Positions 17,310 to 25,431 of a stretch of 33,707 nt of DNA are shown piece after piece. The notes under the pieces were generated by a model, which saw nothing but the letters and a program-made list of their open reading frames with translations, made no database searches and was not told the DNA's origin. Origin of the DNA: Alicyclobacillaceae bacterium. Lineage in GTDB: Bacteria; Bacillota; Bacilli; Alicyclobacillales; Alicyclobacillaceae. Every line of letters starts with the position of its first letter. Positions within the stretch are counted from its first letter, which is position 1. Location of the stretch: NCBI GenBank assembly GCA_019683615.1, contig JADGIC010000008.1, positions 1 through 33,707 on the forward strand, written 5' to 3'. The position numbers and the translations under genes are program-made.

Positions 17310-17450
17310 TCACCTCCCTAAAAAGAGAATCCGCCCGCAGCACGGGCGGCGTGGACAGCAGTGAACAGCGTGAATCTGCACGGGGCCCGACACTTCACCG
17401 CACCGGTTGCACGTGGCAGGCACCGGAGCGGCTCGGTCCGGCTCACTCAT
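17310..17450 (-). CDS. 46-residue Cys-rich protein between rpoZ and coaBC, function unknown
   Basis: I do not recognise this protein. It starts at an ATG that overlaps the rpoZ stop (ATGA), and its own stop is only 5 bases before the coaBC ATG, inside the coaBC ribosome binding site. Such tight packing on both sides suggests a genuine, translationally coupled gene. The product has a CxxC pair (14/17), His27 and His30, then CC (31/32) and CC (37/38), a pattern compatible with a small zinc-binding finger. It has no signal peptide or membrane segment. No independent Shine-Dalgarno is evident, as expected for a coupled start. The B. subtilis locus has no gene at this position as far as I know. 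The alternative is a chance frame in spacer DNA. Confidence 0.5.
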   Translation of the reverse strand: MSEPDRAAPVPATCNRCGEVSGPVQIHAVHCCPRRPCCGRILFLGR

Positions 17451-17653
17451 TTGATGCCGTCGCGGGTACGCACGTACCGGATCTTCCCCTCGTAAATCTC
17501 CCAAAGGGCGCGGCTGACGTTGCGCGTCGTCGACGAACCAGGTGTGCCCACGCTTTGCTCCTGCAACTGGCGGGCGCGTTTCGCCGTGGCCACAACCAAC
17601 GTATACTTGCTGTCCACCAGTTCCATCAGTTCGTCAATCGACGGGTACAACAT
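17447..17653 (-). CDS. rpoZ: DNA-directed RNA polymerase subunit omega
   Basis: Omega is the small accessory RNA polymerase subunit that helps fold and stabilise beta'. From the ATG at 17653 the protein has 68 residues (B. subtilis about 67) and contains the family segment SKYTLVVATAKRARQL. An AGGAGGGA site lies 7 bases upstream; the frame is open to 17707 but without homology. It follows remA by 64 bases. In B. subtilis gmk sits between these two genes, and here it is absent. Confidence 0.95.
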   Translation of the reverse strand: MLYPSIDELMELVDSKYTLVVATAKRARQLQEQSVGTPGSSTTRNVSRALWEIYEGKIRYVRTRDGIK

Positions 17654-17717
17654 GGCCAGTTCCCTCCTGTCCCTGATGAATATCGAAAACGATTGCGCAT
17701 TCCACACGAACGCAGGG

Positions 17718-18002
17718 TCATTCGTCCTCTTCTAAGACCTGGTCCTTGTCGAGCATGTGATCTCTCGCTGTCAATCGGTGCGCCACCGTCTCTGGCTGCA
17801 CCGCGGACAGGATGACGTGATCACTGTCCGTGATGATCACGGCCCGGGTACGCCGCCCGTACGTGGCGTCAATGCAGCGGCCGCGCTCTCTCGCCTCCTG
17901 AATGGTCCGTTTGATGGGTGCCGACTCCGGACTCACAATGGAGACGATACGGTTGGCCGACACGATGTTCCCGAACCCGATGTTGATTAATTTGATGGAC
18001 AC
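17718..18002 (-). CDS. remA: DUF370-family regulator RemA (YlzA)
   Basis: RemA is a small DNA-binding regulator that in B. subtilis activates biofilm matrix and osmoprotection genes. The 94-residue product matches closely: [16 protein letters not shown] at the start, then [24 protein letters not shown] and DSDHVILS. The start is GTG at 18002 with AAGGGGG 8 bases upstream. The C-terminus is a short acidic tail. It lies between yicC and rpoZ. The targets in this organism are unknown; in non-biofilm relatives the conserved role may differ. Confidence 0.95.
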   Translation of the reverse strand: MSIKLINIGFGNIVSANRIVSIVSPESAPIKRTIQEARERGRCIDATYGRRTRAVIITDSDHVILSAVQPETVAHRLTARDHMLDKDQVLEEDE

Positions 18003-18075
18003 GATGCGAGCCCCCTTCTTCGCCGCACACTGCCTACCCCGCCCGGCCGGCGTTGCCGGTCCTGTCCGTCTCACG

Positions 18076-18954
18076 CTATTCTATATTTTGGGCCTGTTCC
18101 CGCAGTTGTTCAACGATAACCCTGGCATCCACCACCAGCCGGGCCACGCGCAAATCCCCCGCCTTCGACCCGATGGTGTTGACCTCCCGGTGCATTTCCT
18201 GCACGATGAAGTCCAACCGGCGACCGACCGGGCTGCCGCCCGCCAGCGCCAACTCCATCTCCGATAAGTGGCTGGCCAGCCGCACCAGTTCCTCGTCAAT
18301 TGCCGTGCGATCCATCAACACGGCAATCTCGTTCAACAACCGCTGCTCGTCCACCACTCCGGCCCACTCGGCCATGCGCCGTTCCAGCCGGTCTCGGTGC
18401 AGTTTCTCGACATCCGGGGCGACGCGCTCCATCTCCGCCACAATGCGCCGGAGGTCGGCCAGTTTCGCGGCCATGTCGGCCGCCAGTCTGGCACCCTCGC
18501 GCGCCCGCATCGCGGCGAGCTGGCTGGACGCCTCTTCGACTGCCCGCAACACGTCGGCCCGCACTTCGTCGATCGCCAGTTCGGCTGCCTCCACCGTGAC
18601 GACATCCGGGAACAGCAGCCACGATACGACTGACACCGGCTGCTGGGTCAAACCGCAGCGGGCGTTGGCCGCCCGCTCCGCCTCGACCAGCGCCTCGAAC
18701 AGCGACCAGTCCACAGACAGCCGTTTCGGGCTCGGTTGCACCGGTTCCGCTGCGACAAAGACGTCGGTGCGCCCGCGCGCAACCCGCGACGCGACCAGAG
18801 AGCGAACGTCGTCTTCCAAGGCGAGCAACTCTCGCGGCAGCCGCACGCTGAACTCCAGAAACCGGTGGTTAACGGTCCGGATCTCGACCTTCACCCGCAT
18901 CCGTTGTCCCACGCACAACGCCTGACCGAACCCGGTCATACTGTGACAAGGCAT
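18076..18954 (-). CDS. yloC: YicC/YloC family endoribonuclease
   Basis: YicC-family proteins have been shown to be endoribonucleases. The 292-residue protein begins [12 protein letters not shown], the typical start of the family, and ends with the DUF1732 block [17 protein letters not shown]. The start has TGGAGG 8 bases upstream; open frame further left belongs to the antisense side of the Ca2+-ATPase gene. It is the first gene of the long minus-strand cluster. A perfect TTGACA occurs at 19015-19020, but no good -10 follows at normal spacing. A TAGAAT at 18980-18985 is the likelier -10, paired with a poor -35. Confidence 0.95.
   Translation of the reverse strand: MPCHSMTGFGQALCVGQRMRVKVEIRTVNHRFLEFSVRLPRELLALEDDVRSLVASRVARGRTDVFVAAEPVQPSPKRLSVDWSLFEALVEAERAANARCGLTQQPVSVVSWLLFPDVVTVEAAELAIDEVRADVLRAVEEASSQLAAMRAREGARLAADMAAKLADLRRIVAEMERVAPDVEKLHRDRLERRMAEWAGVVDEQRLLNEIAVLMDRTAIDEELVRLASHLSEMELALAGGSPVGRRLDFIVQEMHREVNTIGSKAGDLRVARLVVDARVIVEQLREQAQNIE
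18078..18105 (-). promoter_or_regulatory. Weak candidate promoter for remA at the end of yicC
   Basis: On the minus strand TAGAAT (18078-18083), within the stretch TATAGAAT, overlaps the yicC stop. A poor -35 (CTGCGG) lies 16 bases upstream. The remA leader of about 70 bases is longer than other spacers in the cluster, so an internal promoter is plausible but unproven. Confidence 0.25.
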
Positions 18955-19022
18955 GCTACCGGCCTCCAAATGTGACTCTATTCTACTCCAAAATCGAGAA
19001 CCGACACAAGTTATTGTCAACT

Positions 19023-21734
19023 TCAGCGCACCGCCACCTTCGGCCGCAGGGCCTTGCGCCCGGCCCGCCGCACGGACAGCGTGAACGTCGGCAGCGCAGC
19101 AGCCACCAGCACGACCACCCACTCCCGCACGCCCAGCGGAACCGTGCGGAATACCTTGGCGATGCCCGGCACGTACAGCGTGAGCAAGAACAGCGCCACC
19201 GACGAGAGCACCGCCAACAGCAACCAGCGGTTCTCCAGCGGGTTCCGCTTCAAGATACCGCCCTCGACGCTGCGGCAATCGAACACCAGGATGAACTGCG
19301 TCATCGTCAGCGTGGCGTACGCCATCGTCTGGGCGCGGGCGAGATCGCCCGGGTTGAGGCGCAACGACAGCACGAACACGGCCAGCGTGATAACGCCGAT
19401 GAGGATGCCGCGGCTGAGGATCTTCACTCCCAGGCCGCGCGCGAAGATGCCTTCGTCCACTCGGCGGGGCGGGCGGTCCATGATGTCTTTCTCCGCCGGA
19501 TCGACGCCGAGCGCAATGGCCGGCAGACCGTCGGTGACCAGGTTGATCCACAAAATCTGGATGGGTAGCAAAGGCAGCGGCAGGCCCGCCAGCATCGCCA
19601 CGAACATGGTGATGATCTCACCCACGTTCGACGCCAACAGGTAGCGGATGAACTTCTTGATGTTGTCGTAGATGCCGCGCCCTTCCTCGACGGCCGCGAC
19701 GATGGTCGCGAAGTTGTCGTCAGCCAGAACGAGAGCAGACGCCTCCTTGGCGACGTCTGTGCCCGCCTGCCCCATGGCGATGCCGATGTCCGCCTGCTTG
19801 ATGGCCGGCGCGTCGTTCACCCCGTCACCCGTCATGGCGACAATCTCCCCCTGCGACTGCAAGGCGCGGACAATGCGCAACTTGTGTTCCGGCGTCACCC
19901 GCGCGTACACCGCCGCCTGCCCGGTGACCCGCGCCAATTCCTCGTCGCTCATGGCGTCCAGCTCCTGGCCGGTCAGGGTGCGTCCGCCCTCGCGCAGGAT
20001 GTTCAGCTGGCGCGCGATGGCGATGGCGGTCTGGTGGTGATCCCCGGTGATCATCACCGTCCGCACGCCCGCCCGGTGACACTTGCGGATCGCCTCGTAC
20101 ACTTCCTCCCGCGGCGGGTCCATCATGCCCACCATGCCGGCAAACACCAGGTCTGTCTCGGTGTCCCGCTCCACTTTTACCGCCTCCGCGCTCTTCAGCC
20201 GCCGGTAGGCGAACGCCAGGTTGCGGAGGGCGTGCGACGCCATCTCCTCGTTGGCCGCAAGAACCCGCTTCTTCAGGCCGGACGACAACGGTTCCTCGCG
20301 CCCGCCGGTGAGGATGCGGGTGCAGCGGCCAAGCAGCACGTCCGGCGCCCCTTTCACCAGCAGCAACACGTCCGAGCCGCGGCGCACGACCACGGACATC
20401 AGCTTGCGCTCCGAGTCAAACGGAATCTCGTCGATCCGCTCGAATCCCGCCGCCTCCTGCTCGAACCCGGCCTTCTTCGCCATCACCAACAACGCCGCCT
20501 CGGTCGGGTCGCCCTGGGCTTGCCAGCGCTCACCTCCCTCCTCCGCGGGCACGGCTGTCAACTGGGCGTTGTTGCAGAGGGCGCCAATCTCCACCACCGC
20601 CTTCAGCGCGGGCCGGCGCAAGGGCTGGATGGGCTGGTCGCCGAGCACAAACTCGCCAACCGGGTCGTAGCCGGAGCCGGAGACGCGGAACCACTCGCCG
20701 TCCGCCCACACCCGCTGCACGGTCATACGGTTCTGCGTGAGCGTCCCCGTTTTGTCGGAGCAAATGACGGTCGCACAGCCCAGCGTCTCCACCGACGGCA
20801 GCTTGCGGACGATGGCGTTGCGCTTGATCATCCGCTGCACACCCAGCGCCAAGGCGATGGTGACAATCGCCGGCAGGCCCTCGGGGATGGCGGCGACGGC
20901 AAGGCTGACGCCTGCGAGGAACATATGGTACAAGGGCTGGCCGTGCAGCACGCCGGTCACCACTACCAGCAGCGTGATGCCGAGCGCCAGCCAGACCAAC
21001 ACTTTACCCAGCTGGTCGAGCCGCTTCTGCAAAGGTGTCAATGTTTCTTCCGATTCCTGCATCATCCCTGCAATCTTGCCCATCTCCGTGTTCATGCCGG
21101 TGGCGGTCACCAATACCTCCGCCTTGCCCCGCGTGACCAGCGTGCCCATGTACACCATGTTCACGCGGTCCCCGAGGTTCGACACCGGGTCCACGTATGC
21201 GCCCGCCTGCTTGGTGACGGGCACCGACTCGCCGGTCAGGGCCGACTCCTCCACGTCGAGCCCGGACGCATGCAGAATCCGCCCGTCGGCCGGCACCCGG
21301 TCGCCCCCTTCCAGCAGGATCACGTCGCCGGGCACCAGTTCCCGCGCCGGCACAGTCTGCACGACCCCCACCCTCCGGACGCGGGCGACGGGCGCTGTCA
21401 ACTCCTTCAGGGCCGCCAGCGATCGCTCTGCGCGGACTTCCTGAACAAACCCCAGCACTCCGTTCAGGATGATAATCGCGATGATGGTGATGGCGTCGGT
21501 GTACTCCCCAAGCAGGCCGGAAATCAGCGTCGCCACAATCAGGACGACAATCATGAAATCGCGGAACTGGTTCAGAAACACGGTCAGCAACGACACTTTG
21601 CGGCCTTCGACGAGTTGATTGGGCCCGTACCGTCGCCGCCGCTCCGCCACCTCGTCCTCGCTCAGACCCTGCGGCGACGACTCCAACAGGGCGAGGCAGT
21701 CTTTGGCGGCCAAGGAATGCCAGTTGTTTTCCAC
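19023..21734 (-). CDS. yloB: SERCA-type calcium-translocating P-type ATPase (YloB)
   Basis: This is a P2A-type ATPase that exports Ca2+ from the cytoplasm. The 903-residue protein has TGES (167-170), the phosphorylation site DKTGT (Asp327) and GDGVND. The Ca2+-binding residues of SERCA are visible: PEGLPA in M4 (Glu285), NVGEI in M5 and NLVTDG in M6. About ten membrane helices are expected. The start is the GTG at 21734, with AAGGGGTGG 5 bases upstream, which gives the family length. Open frame continues to 22001 into rqcH and is not coding. In B. subtilis the homologue is reported to be expressed during sporulation, and a sigma-E-like promoter lies upstream here. Confidence 0.97.
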   Translation of the reverse strand: MENNWHSLAAKDCLALLESSPQGLSEDEVAERRRRYGPNQLVEGRKVSLLTVFLNQFRDFMIVVLIVATLISGLLGEYTDAITIIAIIILNGVLGFVQEVRAERSLAALKELTAPVARVRRVGVVQTVPARELVPGDVILLEGGDRVPADGRILHASGLDVEESALTGESVPVTKQAGAYVDPVSNLGDRVNMVYMGTLVTRGKAEVLVTATGMNTEMGKIAGMMQESEETLTPLQKRLDQLGKVLVWLALGITLLVVVTGVLHGQPLYHMFLAGVSLAVAAIPEGLPAIVTIALALGVQRMIKRNAIVRKLPSVETLGCATVICSDKTGTLTQNRMTVQRVWADGEWFRVSGSGYDPVGEFVLGDQPIQPLRRPALKAVVEIGALCNNAQLTAVPAEEGGERWQAQGDPTEAALLVMAKKAGFEQEAAGFERIDEIPFDSERKLMSVVVRRGSDVLLLVKGAPDVLLGRCTRILTGGREEPLSSGLKKRVLAANEEMASHALRNLAFAYRRLKSAEAVKVERDTETDLVFAGMVGMMDPPREEVYEAIRKCHRAGVRTVMITGDHHQTAIAIARQLNILREGGRTLTGQELDAMSDEELARVTGQAAVYARVTPEHKLRIVRALQSQGEIVAMTGDGVNDAPAIKQADIGIAMGQAGTDVAKEASALVLADDNFATIVAAVEEGRGIYDNIKKFIRYLLASNVGEIITMFVAMLAGLPLPLLPIQILWINLVTDGLPAIALGVDPAEKDIMDRPPRRVDEGIFARGLGVKILSRGILIGVITLAVFVLSLRLNPGDLARAQTMAYATLTMTQFILVFDCRSVEGGILKRNPLENRWLLLAVLSSVALFLLTLYVPGIAKVFRTVPLGVREWVVVLVAAALPTFTLSVRRAGRKALRPKVAVR

Positions 21735-21770
21735 CGGAGCCACCCCTTCGTGTCCACTTGTGTCTCGTAA

Positions 21771-21798
21771 TCTGTATGCTTGTACGGATGGAAACATG
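21771..21798 (-). promoter_or_regulatory. Candidate sigma-E promoter of the Ca2+-ATPase gene
   Basis: On the minus strand CATGTT (21793-21798) is followed after 14 bases by CATACAGA (21771-21778). The sigma-E consensus is roughly ATATT, 13-15 bases, CATACANT. The match is good in the -10, with one mismatch in each box, and it lies about 35 bases before the start codon. Mother-cell expression would agree with the sporulation-linked B. subtilis homologue. Confidence 0.45.
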
Positions 21799-21822
21799 TC
21801 CGCCGCATGGCGGCCGCGCCCA

Positions 21823-21852
21823 TTGACCCGACGAAGCCGGCCACCGTATACT
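21823..21852 (+). promoter_or_regulatory. Promoter of rqcH
   Basis: TTGACC (21823-21828) and TATACT (21847-21852) are separated by 18 bases. Both boxes are one mismatch from the sigma-A consensus. The leader to the GTG at 21893 is about 35 bases. Confidence 0.65.
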
Positions 21853-21892
21853 GAAGGAATGCAATTCAGCGGATACAGTGGGGGTCTGAGCC

Positions 21893-23704
21893 GTGGATTC
21901 AGTCGCTGTGGCTGCGCTTTGCCGGGAACTCGACGACGCCTTGGCACACGCACGGCTGGAAAAAGTTCACCAGCCGGGTGAGCGCGAATTGGTGTTGACA
22001 CTGCGCACCCGCAGGCAGGGAACGGTTCGACTGCGGCTGTCGGCGGACCGCTCGGCGCCCACCGCCCACCTGCTGTTCCAAACGCGCCCGGTGAACCCGG
22101 ACGAGCCTCCGATGTTCTGCATGCTGGTACGCCGCCGGTTGGAGGGTGCCCGCGTGGTGGACGTCCGGCAACTCCACCGCGACCGCATCGTCGCCGTGCG
22201 GTTTGAAGGGTTCAACGACCTCGGCGACAGGGTCCACCTGCTCCTTGTTCTGGAGTTAATGGGGAAGCACAGCAACCTGCTGCTGTGTTCGGCCGACGCC
22301 GCCGGAGAACCGCAGCAAATCGTGGACAGCATCGTCCGCGTACCCCCCGACGTCAGCCGGGTGCGCCCGGTGCTGCCCGGACTCGCCTACAGTCCGCCCC
22401 CGCCGCAGGACAAACAGCCGCTTGCACAGGTGACAGCCGGTGACCTGGAACCGGCTGCCGCTCCCGGTCTCGACGAGCGCGCTCGGATCCGCGCCATCTG
22501 TGCACGGGTAGCGGGCGTGGGCCCGGTTACGGCCCGCGAGGCGCTGTTTCGCGCTGGCCTGCTCAGTCCGGCGGAAGTTCGCGGCGCAGCTGACCCGCTT
22601 GCCGAAGCACACCGCCCATTGGCAGACGCGGCTCGACTCCTGTGGTCCGCCTTGACCGACCTGGCCAACCGTGCACAGTCCGGGCTGGAACCGGCGTGCG
22701 TCGGCCTCGACGCACTCGGCCGGCCCGTGACAGCGGCGCCGTTCCGATTGACTAGCCAGCCGCACCGGTCGGTGCCGACCTTCAACGAGGCGCTTGACGC
22801 CGTGCACGCAGAAGCCGCCAAGGCTGCCGGCACGTCCGCCATGGCTCGTGAACTGAACCGGGTGGTCCGCAGCCAGATTGACAAACTTCAAGCGAAACTG
22901 GCCAAAATCGCGGAGATGGAACAGGAAAGCCAGGATCACGAGCAATTGCGGATCAAAGGGGAACTGTTGATCACGTACGCCGACGCCGTGCGCCGCGGGA
23001 TGGAACGCGTTCAATTGCCCAATTACTATGACGGGGACCAGTTGCTCGAGATCGCGCTCGACCCGGCGCTCACCGCGGTGGAAAATGCCCAACGGTACTT
23101 CAAGCTGAGCAGCAAGCGAAAGCGCGCGATACCTATCCTCGCCGCGGAGCGCGCGGCGGCTGAAGCGGATTTGCGCTATCTGGAGGACGTGTTGGTGCAT
23201 CTGTACGAGGCGCCGGCAGAACGCCTGTGGGCGATTCGCGAAGAGTTGGAGCAGCAGGGGTTCCTCCGCCGGTCACAGCGGCGCCGGGCGTCCGGCAAGG
23301 ACCGGCAGGAACCGGCCCGCGACCGGCCCGACCAGTACGTGAGCCGGGACGGGTTTACCATTCGGGTGGGCCGCAGCAACCTGCAAAACGACCGTCTCAC
23401 GCTGCGCCAGAGCCGGCCCCACGACATCTGGCTGCACGTCAAAGACCAACCGGGTGCGCACGTGATTGTCCAGTCTGACGGCCGAGACGTCCCCGACACC
23501 ACCTTACACGACGCCGCCCTGTTGGCCGCGTACTTCAGCAAAGCGCGCCACTCGGCCAACGTGGCCGTGGACTACACCAAAGTGAAACACGTCTGGAAGC
23601 CGAACGGCGCCCGTCCGGGCCAGGTGTTGTACGAAGGCCACCGGACGTTGTACGTGACCCCGGACCGCGAGCGCGTGCAGGAGATCCTTCAGCGCACGCC
23701 GTGA
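21893..23704 (+). CDS. rqcH: Ribosome quality control factor RqcH (NFACT family, YloA)
   Basis: RqcH binds peptidyl-tRNA-blocked 50S subunits and recruits alanyl-tRNA to add C-terminal poly-alanine tails that mark stalled products for degradation. The 603-residue protein has an NFACT-N domain (about 1-170), a helix-hairpin-helix part around VAGVGPVTAREAL, a long coiled-coil region (about 300-430) and an NFACT-R domain (about 485-590). The functionally essential pair Asp97-Arg98 falls at exactly the same numbering as in B. subtilis. The start is GTG with GGGGGT upstream. It diverges from the Ca2+-ATPase gene and converges on the DUF2254-like gene. Older annotation calls this family fibronectin-binding protein. 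Confidence 0.97.
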   Translation: MDSVAVAALCRELDDALAHARLEKVHQPGERELVLTLRTRRQGTVRLRLSADRSAPTAHLLFQTRPVNPDEPPMFCMLVRRRLEGARVVDVRQLHRDRIVAVRFEGFNDLGDRVHLLLVLELMGKHSNLLLCSADAAGEPQQIVDSIVRVPPDVSRVRPVLPGLAYSPPPPQDKQPLAQVTAGDLEPAAAPGLDERARIRAICARVAGVGPVTAREALFRAGLLSPAEVRGAADPLAEAHRPLADAARLLWSALTDLANRAQSGLEPACVGLDALGRPVTAAPFRLTSQPHRSVPTFNEALDAVHAEAAKAAGTSAMARELNRVVRSQIDKLQAKLAKIAEMEQESQDHEQLRIKGELLITYADAVRRGMERVQLPNYYDGDQLLEIALDPALTAVENAQRYFKLSSKRKRAIPILAAERAAAEADLRYLEDVLVHLYEAPAERLWAIREELEQQGFLRRSQRRRASGKDRQEPARDRPDQYVSRDGFTIRVGRSNLQNDRLTLRQSRPHDIWLHVKDQPGAHVIVQSDGRDVPDTTLHDAALLAAYFSKARHSANVAVDYTKVKHVWKPNGARPGQVLYEGHRTLYVTPDRERVQEILQRTP

Positions 23705-23726
23705 CCCTGTCCGATGCCGAGGCGAT

Positions 23727-23750
23727 GCCGCCGAAGCCGCCTTCGGCGGC
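23727..23750. terminator. Hairpin between convergent rqcH and DUF2254-like gene
   Basis: A perfect 10-bp stem, GCCGCCGAAG pairing with CTTCGGCGGC across a 4-base loop, lies 22 bases after the rqcH stop and 27 bases before the end of the opposing gene. No T-run follows on either strand. It may act as a shared terminator. Confidence 0.45.
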
Positions 23751-23776
23751 ACGGTGGCGCCAGGCGCAGTCCTGGG

Positions 23777-25309
23777 TCAAGGCGATACCAGGCTGCGCCA
23801 CGGCCACCCGTCGAACAACACAGCCTGGCTGTGCCGAAACTCGGCGCGCGCCGGAAACGACGTCGCCTCGTCCAGGTCCATGCCCCAAACGTAACACAAC
23901 GTCTGTGCGATCTCCTGGCGCTGAATGTGCATGGCAATCAACACGGCCAAGAGGCGTCCGCGCTGATTCACTTTGGGCTGCGTGACGTTCTCTTGCCACC
24001 AGCGCGCCCAGCGGGCCGCGTCGCGCATGGTGGCGACAGCGGCGAACGCCTTCCACAGCTCGAAGTACGCAATCAGCCCGGCGCGCAGCAAATCGGTCCC
24101 GGCGGCGTCCGTGCGGACAGCACTGTCGCCCGGACCCCCGAGACGTGTGCCTGGTGCGAGTCCGGCCAGTGTGTCCGCCAGTTCAGCCGGCATCAGGAAG
24201 CCCTCGAGCAAAGACGCGACACCGGCCGGTTGGGTGGCGAACGCGGACTCCCCAATCTCCCGGATGATCCGCCATGTGCGCAGGCAGAACAGCTGCCCGC
24301 GTTCCCCCTGACGGCAACCGCTCCACGCCAGCTGGTACAATTTGTCGGCCACCTGGCGTACGTAAAACACCTGCTCCTCACACAAGAGATGACTGAACAC
24401 CAGGTGGCGGTAGGCCTTGATGACCAGCTCCGCAGCTGGCCAGGTTGCCGAACGCACGTACAACTCCCCTTGCCGGTACAACGCGTTCAACACACCGTAC
24501 AACAGGCTGGATTCGCGCTCCTTGACGGCCACGCCGACCATCTCGACCCACTGGTCCACGACGTTTTGGTGCACTTGCAGGAGCGGATCGTCCCGGCTCT
24601 CCGGAAGCGGCAAGCGCCGGGCTACCCGGCCCATGGCAGCCACGCACCTCGCCCCGGTGACGGAGTCGCTGACCGACGCTGCCCGCTTGGCGATGTCGCA
24701 AATCTGTTCGACGTTGTCGAGAGCAGCCCGCCACCGCCCTTTCTCGATGGCGCGGTTGTACTCGCGGACAATGAGGGTGATGATCCGTTCAGGCTTGAGC
24801 AGTTGGACGACGGCGTACATGTAAATCAGCAGACTGATAAAGCAGATCACCACCAGTACCAGGTCCGCGCTCATTTCCGGGCGAAGCGAGCGCGGCAGCG
24901 GATCCCGCACCGGGTCCTGGATCTTCGCCATGAGGAAGAAGCTGTGCATGATGGTGACCAGGTAAAACGTGAACAGTGAGGCGTTGTAAGGCAGGCGCAT
25001 GAAAAAGTCGAGCACACGGTGCGTGTAGTTGCTTGCTGTCAGCTGGATCGCCACCAGGATGATGGAGATGCACAGAGCCAATATGGTAGAGAGAGACGAA
25101 ACGATGGTGTTCAGATAATTGCGTGCCGTGTCCGTGTCACCCGAAAACACCATCGGCGGGCGCAGAAACACGGCCAGAATCACGGCGATCGCGAAGACGA
25201 GGTGAAAGACCCAAGAAGAGGCAAGCCGGCGCAGGCGCGCCGCGATGCCGCATCGAAACACCGCCGGTGCCGCGCGCTCCCTACTCCTGTCGCTATCGCC
25301 TGCACGCAC
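23777..25309 (-). CDS. DUF2254-like predicted membrane protein, function unknown
   Basis: The 510-residue protein starts with four probable membrane helices (about 33-50, 66-90, 110-130 and 148-172), followed by a soluble, mostly helical C-terminal part. The segment after helix 2, LVAIQLTASNYTHRVLDFFMRLP, and the pattern around it resemble DUF2254 membrane proteins, which typically read '.ALQLASSQF.PR.LR.FLRD'. The resemblance is by eye only. The start is GTG at 25309, preceded by AGGGGGAGA. It is divergent from the glutamate dehydrogenase gene across a 120-base spacer and convergent with rqcH. No promoter of its own is clear. It has no counterpart I know in the B. subtilis version of this locus. 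No catalytic motif is visible, so no function is proposed. Confidence 0.75.
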   Translation of the reverse strand: MRAGDSDRSRERAAPAVFRCGIAARLRRLASSWVFHLVFAIAVILAVFLRPPMVFSGDTDTARNYLNTIVSSLSTILALCISIILVAIQLTASNYTHRVLDFFMRLPYNASLFTFYLVTIMHSFFLMAKIQDPVRDPLPRSLRPEMSADLVLVVICFISLLIYMYAVVQLLKPERIITLIVREYNRAIEKGRWRAALDNVEQICDIAKRAASVSDSVTGARCVAAMGRVARRLPLPESRDDPLLQVHQNVVDQWVEMVGVAVKERESSLLYGVLNALYRQGELYVRSATWPAAELVIKAYRHLVFSHLLCEEQVFYVRQVADKLYQLAWSGCRQGERGQLFCLRTWRIIREIGESAFATQPAGVASLLEGFLMPAELADTLAGLAPGTRLGGPGDSAVRTDAAGTDLLRAGLIAYFELWKAFAAVATMRDAARWARWWQENVTQPKVNQRGRLLAVLIAMHIQRQEIAQTLCYVWGMDLDEATSFPARAEFRHSQAVLFDGWPWRSLVSP

Positions 25310-25346
25310 GCCGTCTCCCCCTGTCAGAACCGGAAATACGTCCTAC

Positions 25347-25375
25347 TTTCCATTGCGGCTGGACTGTTTTATTAT
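25347..25375 (+). promoter_or_regulatory. Candidate promoter of the glutamate dehydrogenase gene
   Basis: TTTCCA (25347-25352) and TATTAT (25370-25375) lie 17 bases apart. The -10 is good and the -35 is fair. It is 56 bases from the chosen start codon. Confidence 0.4.
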
Positions 25376-25431
25376 GAAACGGAAACAGGGCGTTCATGAC
25401 AAACGTGACTGACGAGAGGAGAGTTCTCGGC

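Noticed and set aside
19015-19020. Perfect TTGACA on the minus strand upstream of yicC
   Set aside because: No acceptable -10 lies 16-18 bases downstream. The nearest good -10 (TAGAAT) is 29 bases away, so it is not called as a promoter.
19884-21770. Open frame of 628 codons on the plus strand
   Set aside because: It lies antisense to the well-supported Ca2+-ATPase. Its translation is His/Arg/Gln-rich without family motifs, a typical by-product of high GC codon use on the opposite strand.
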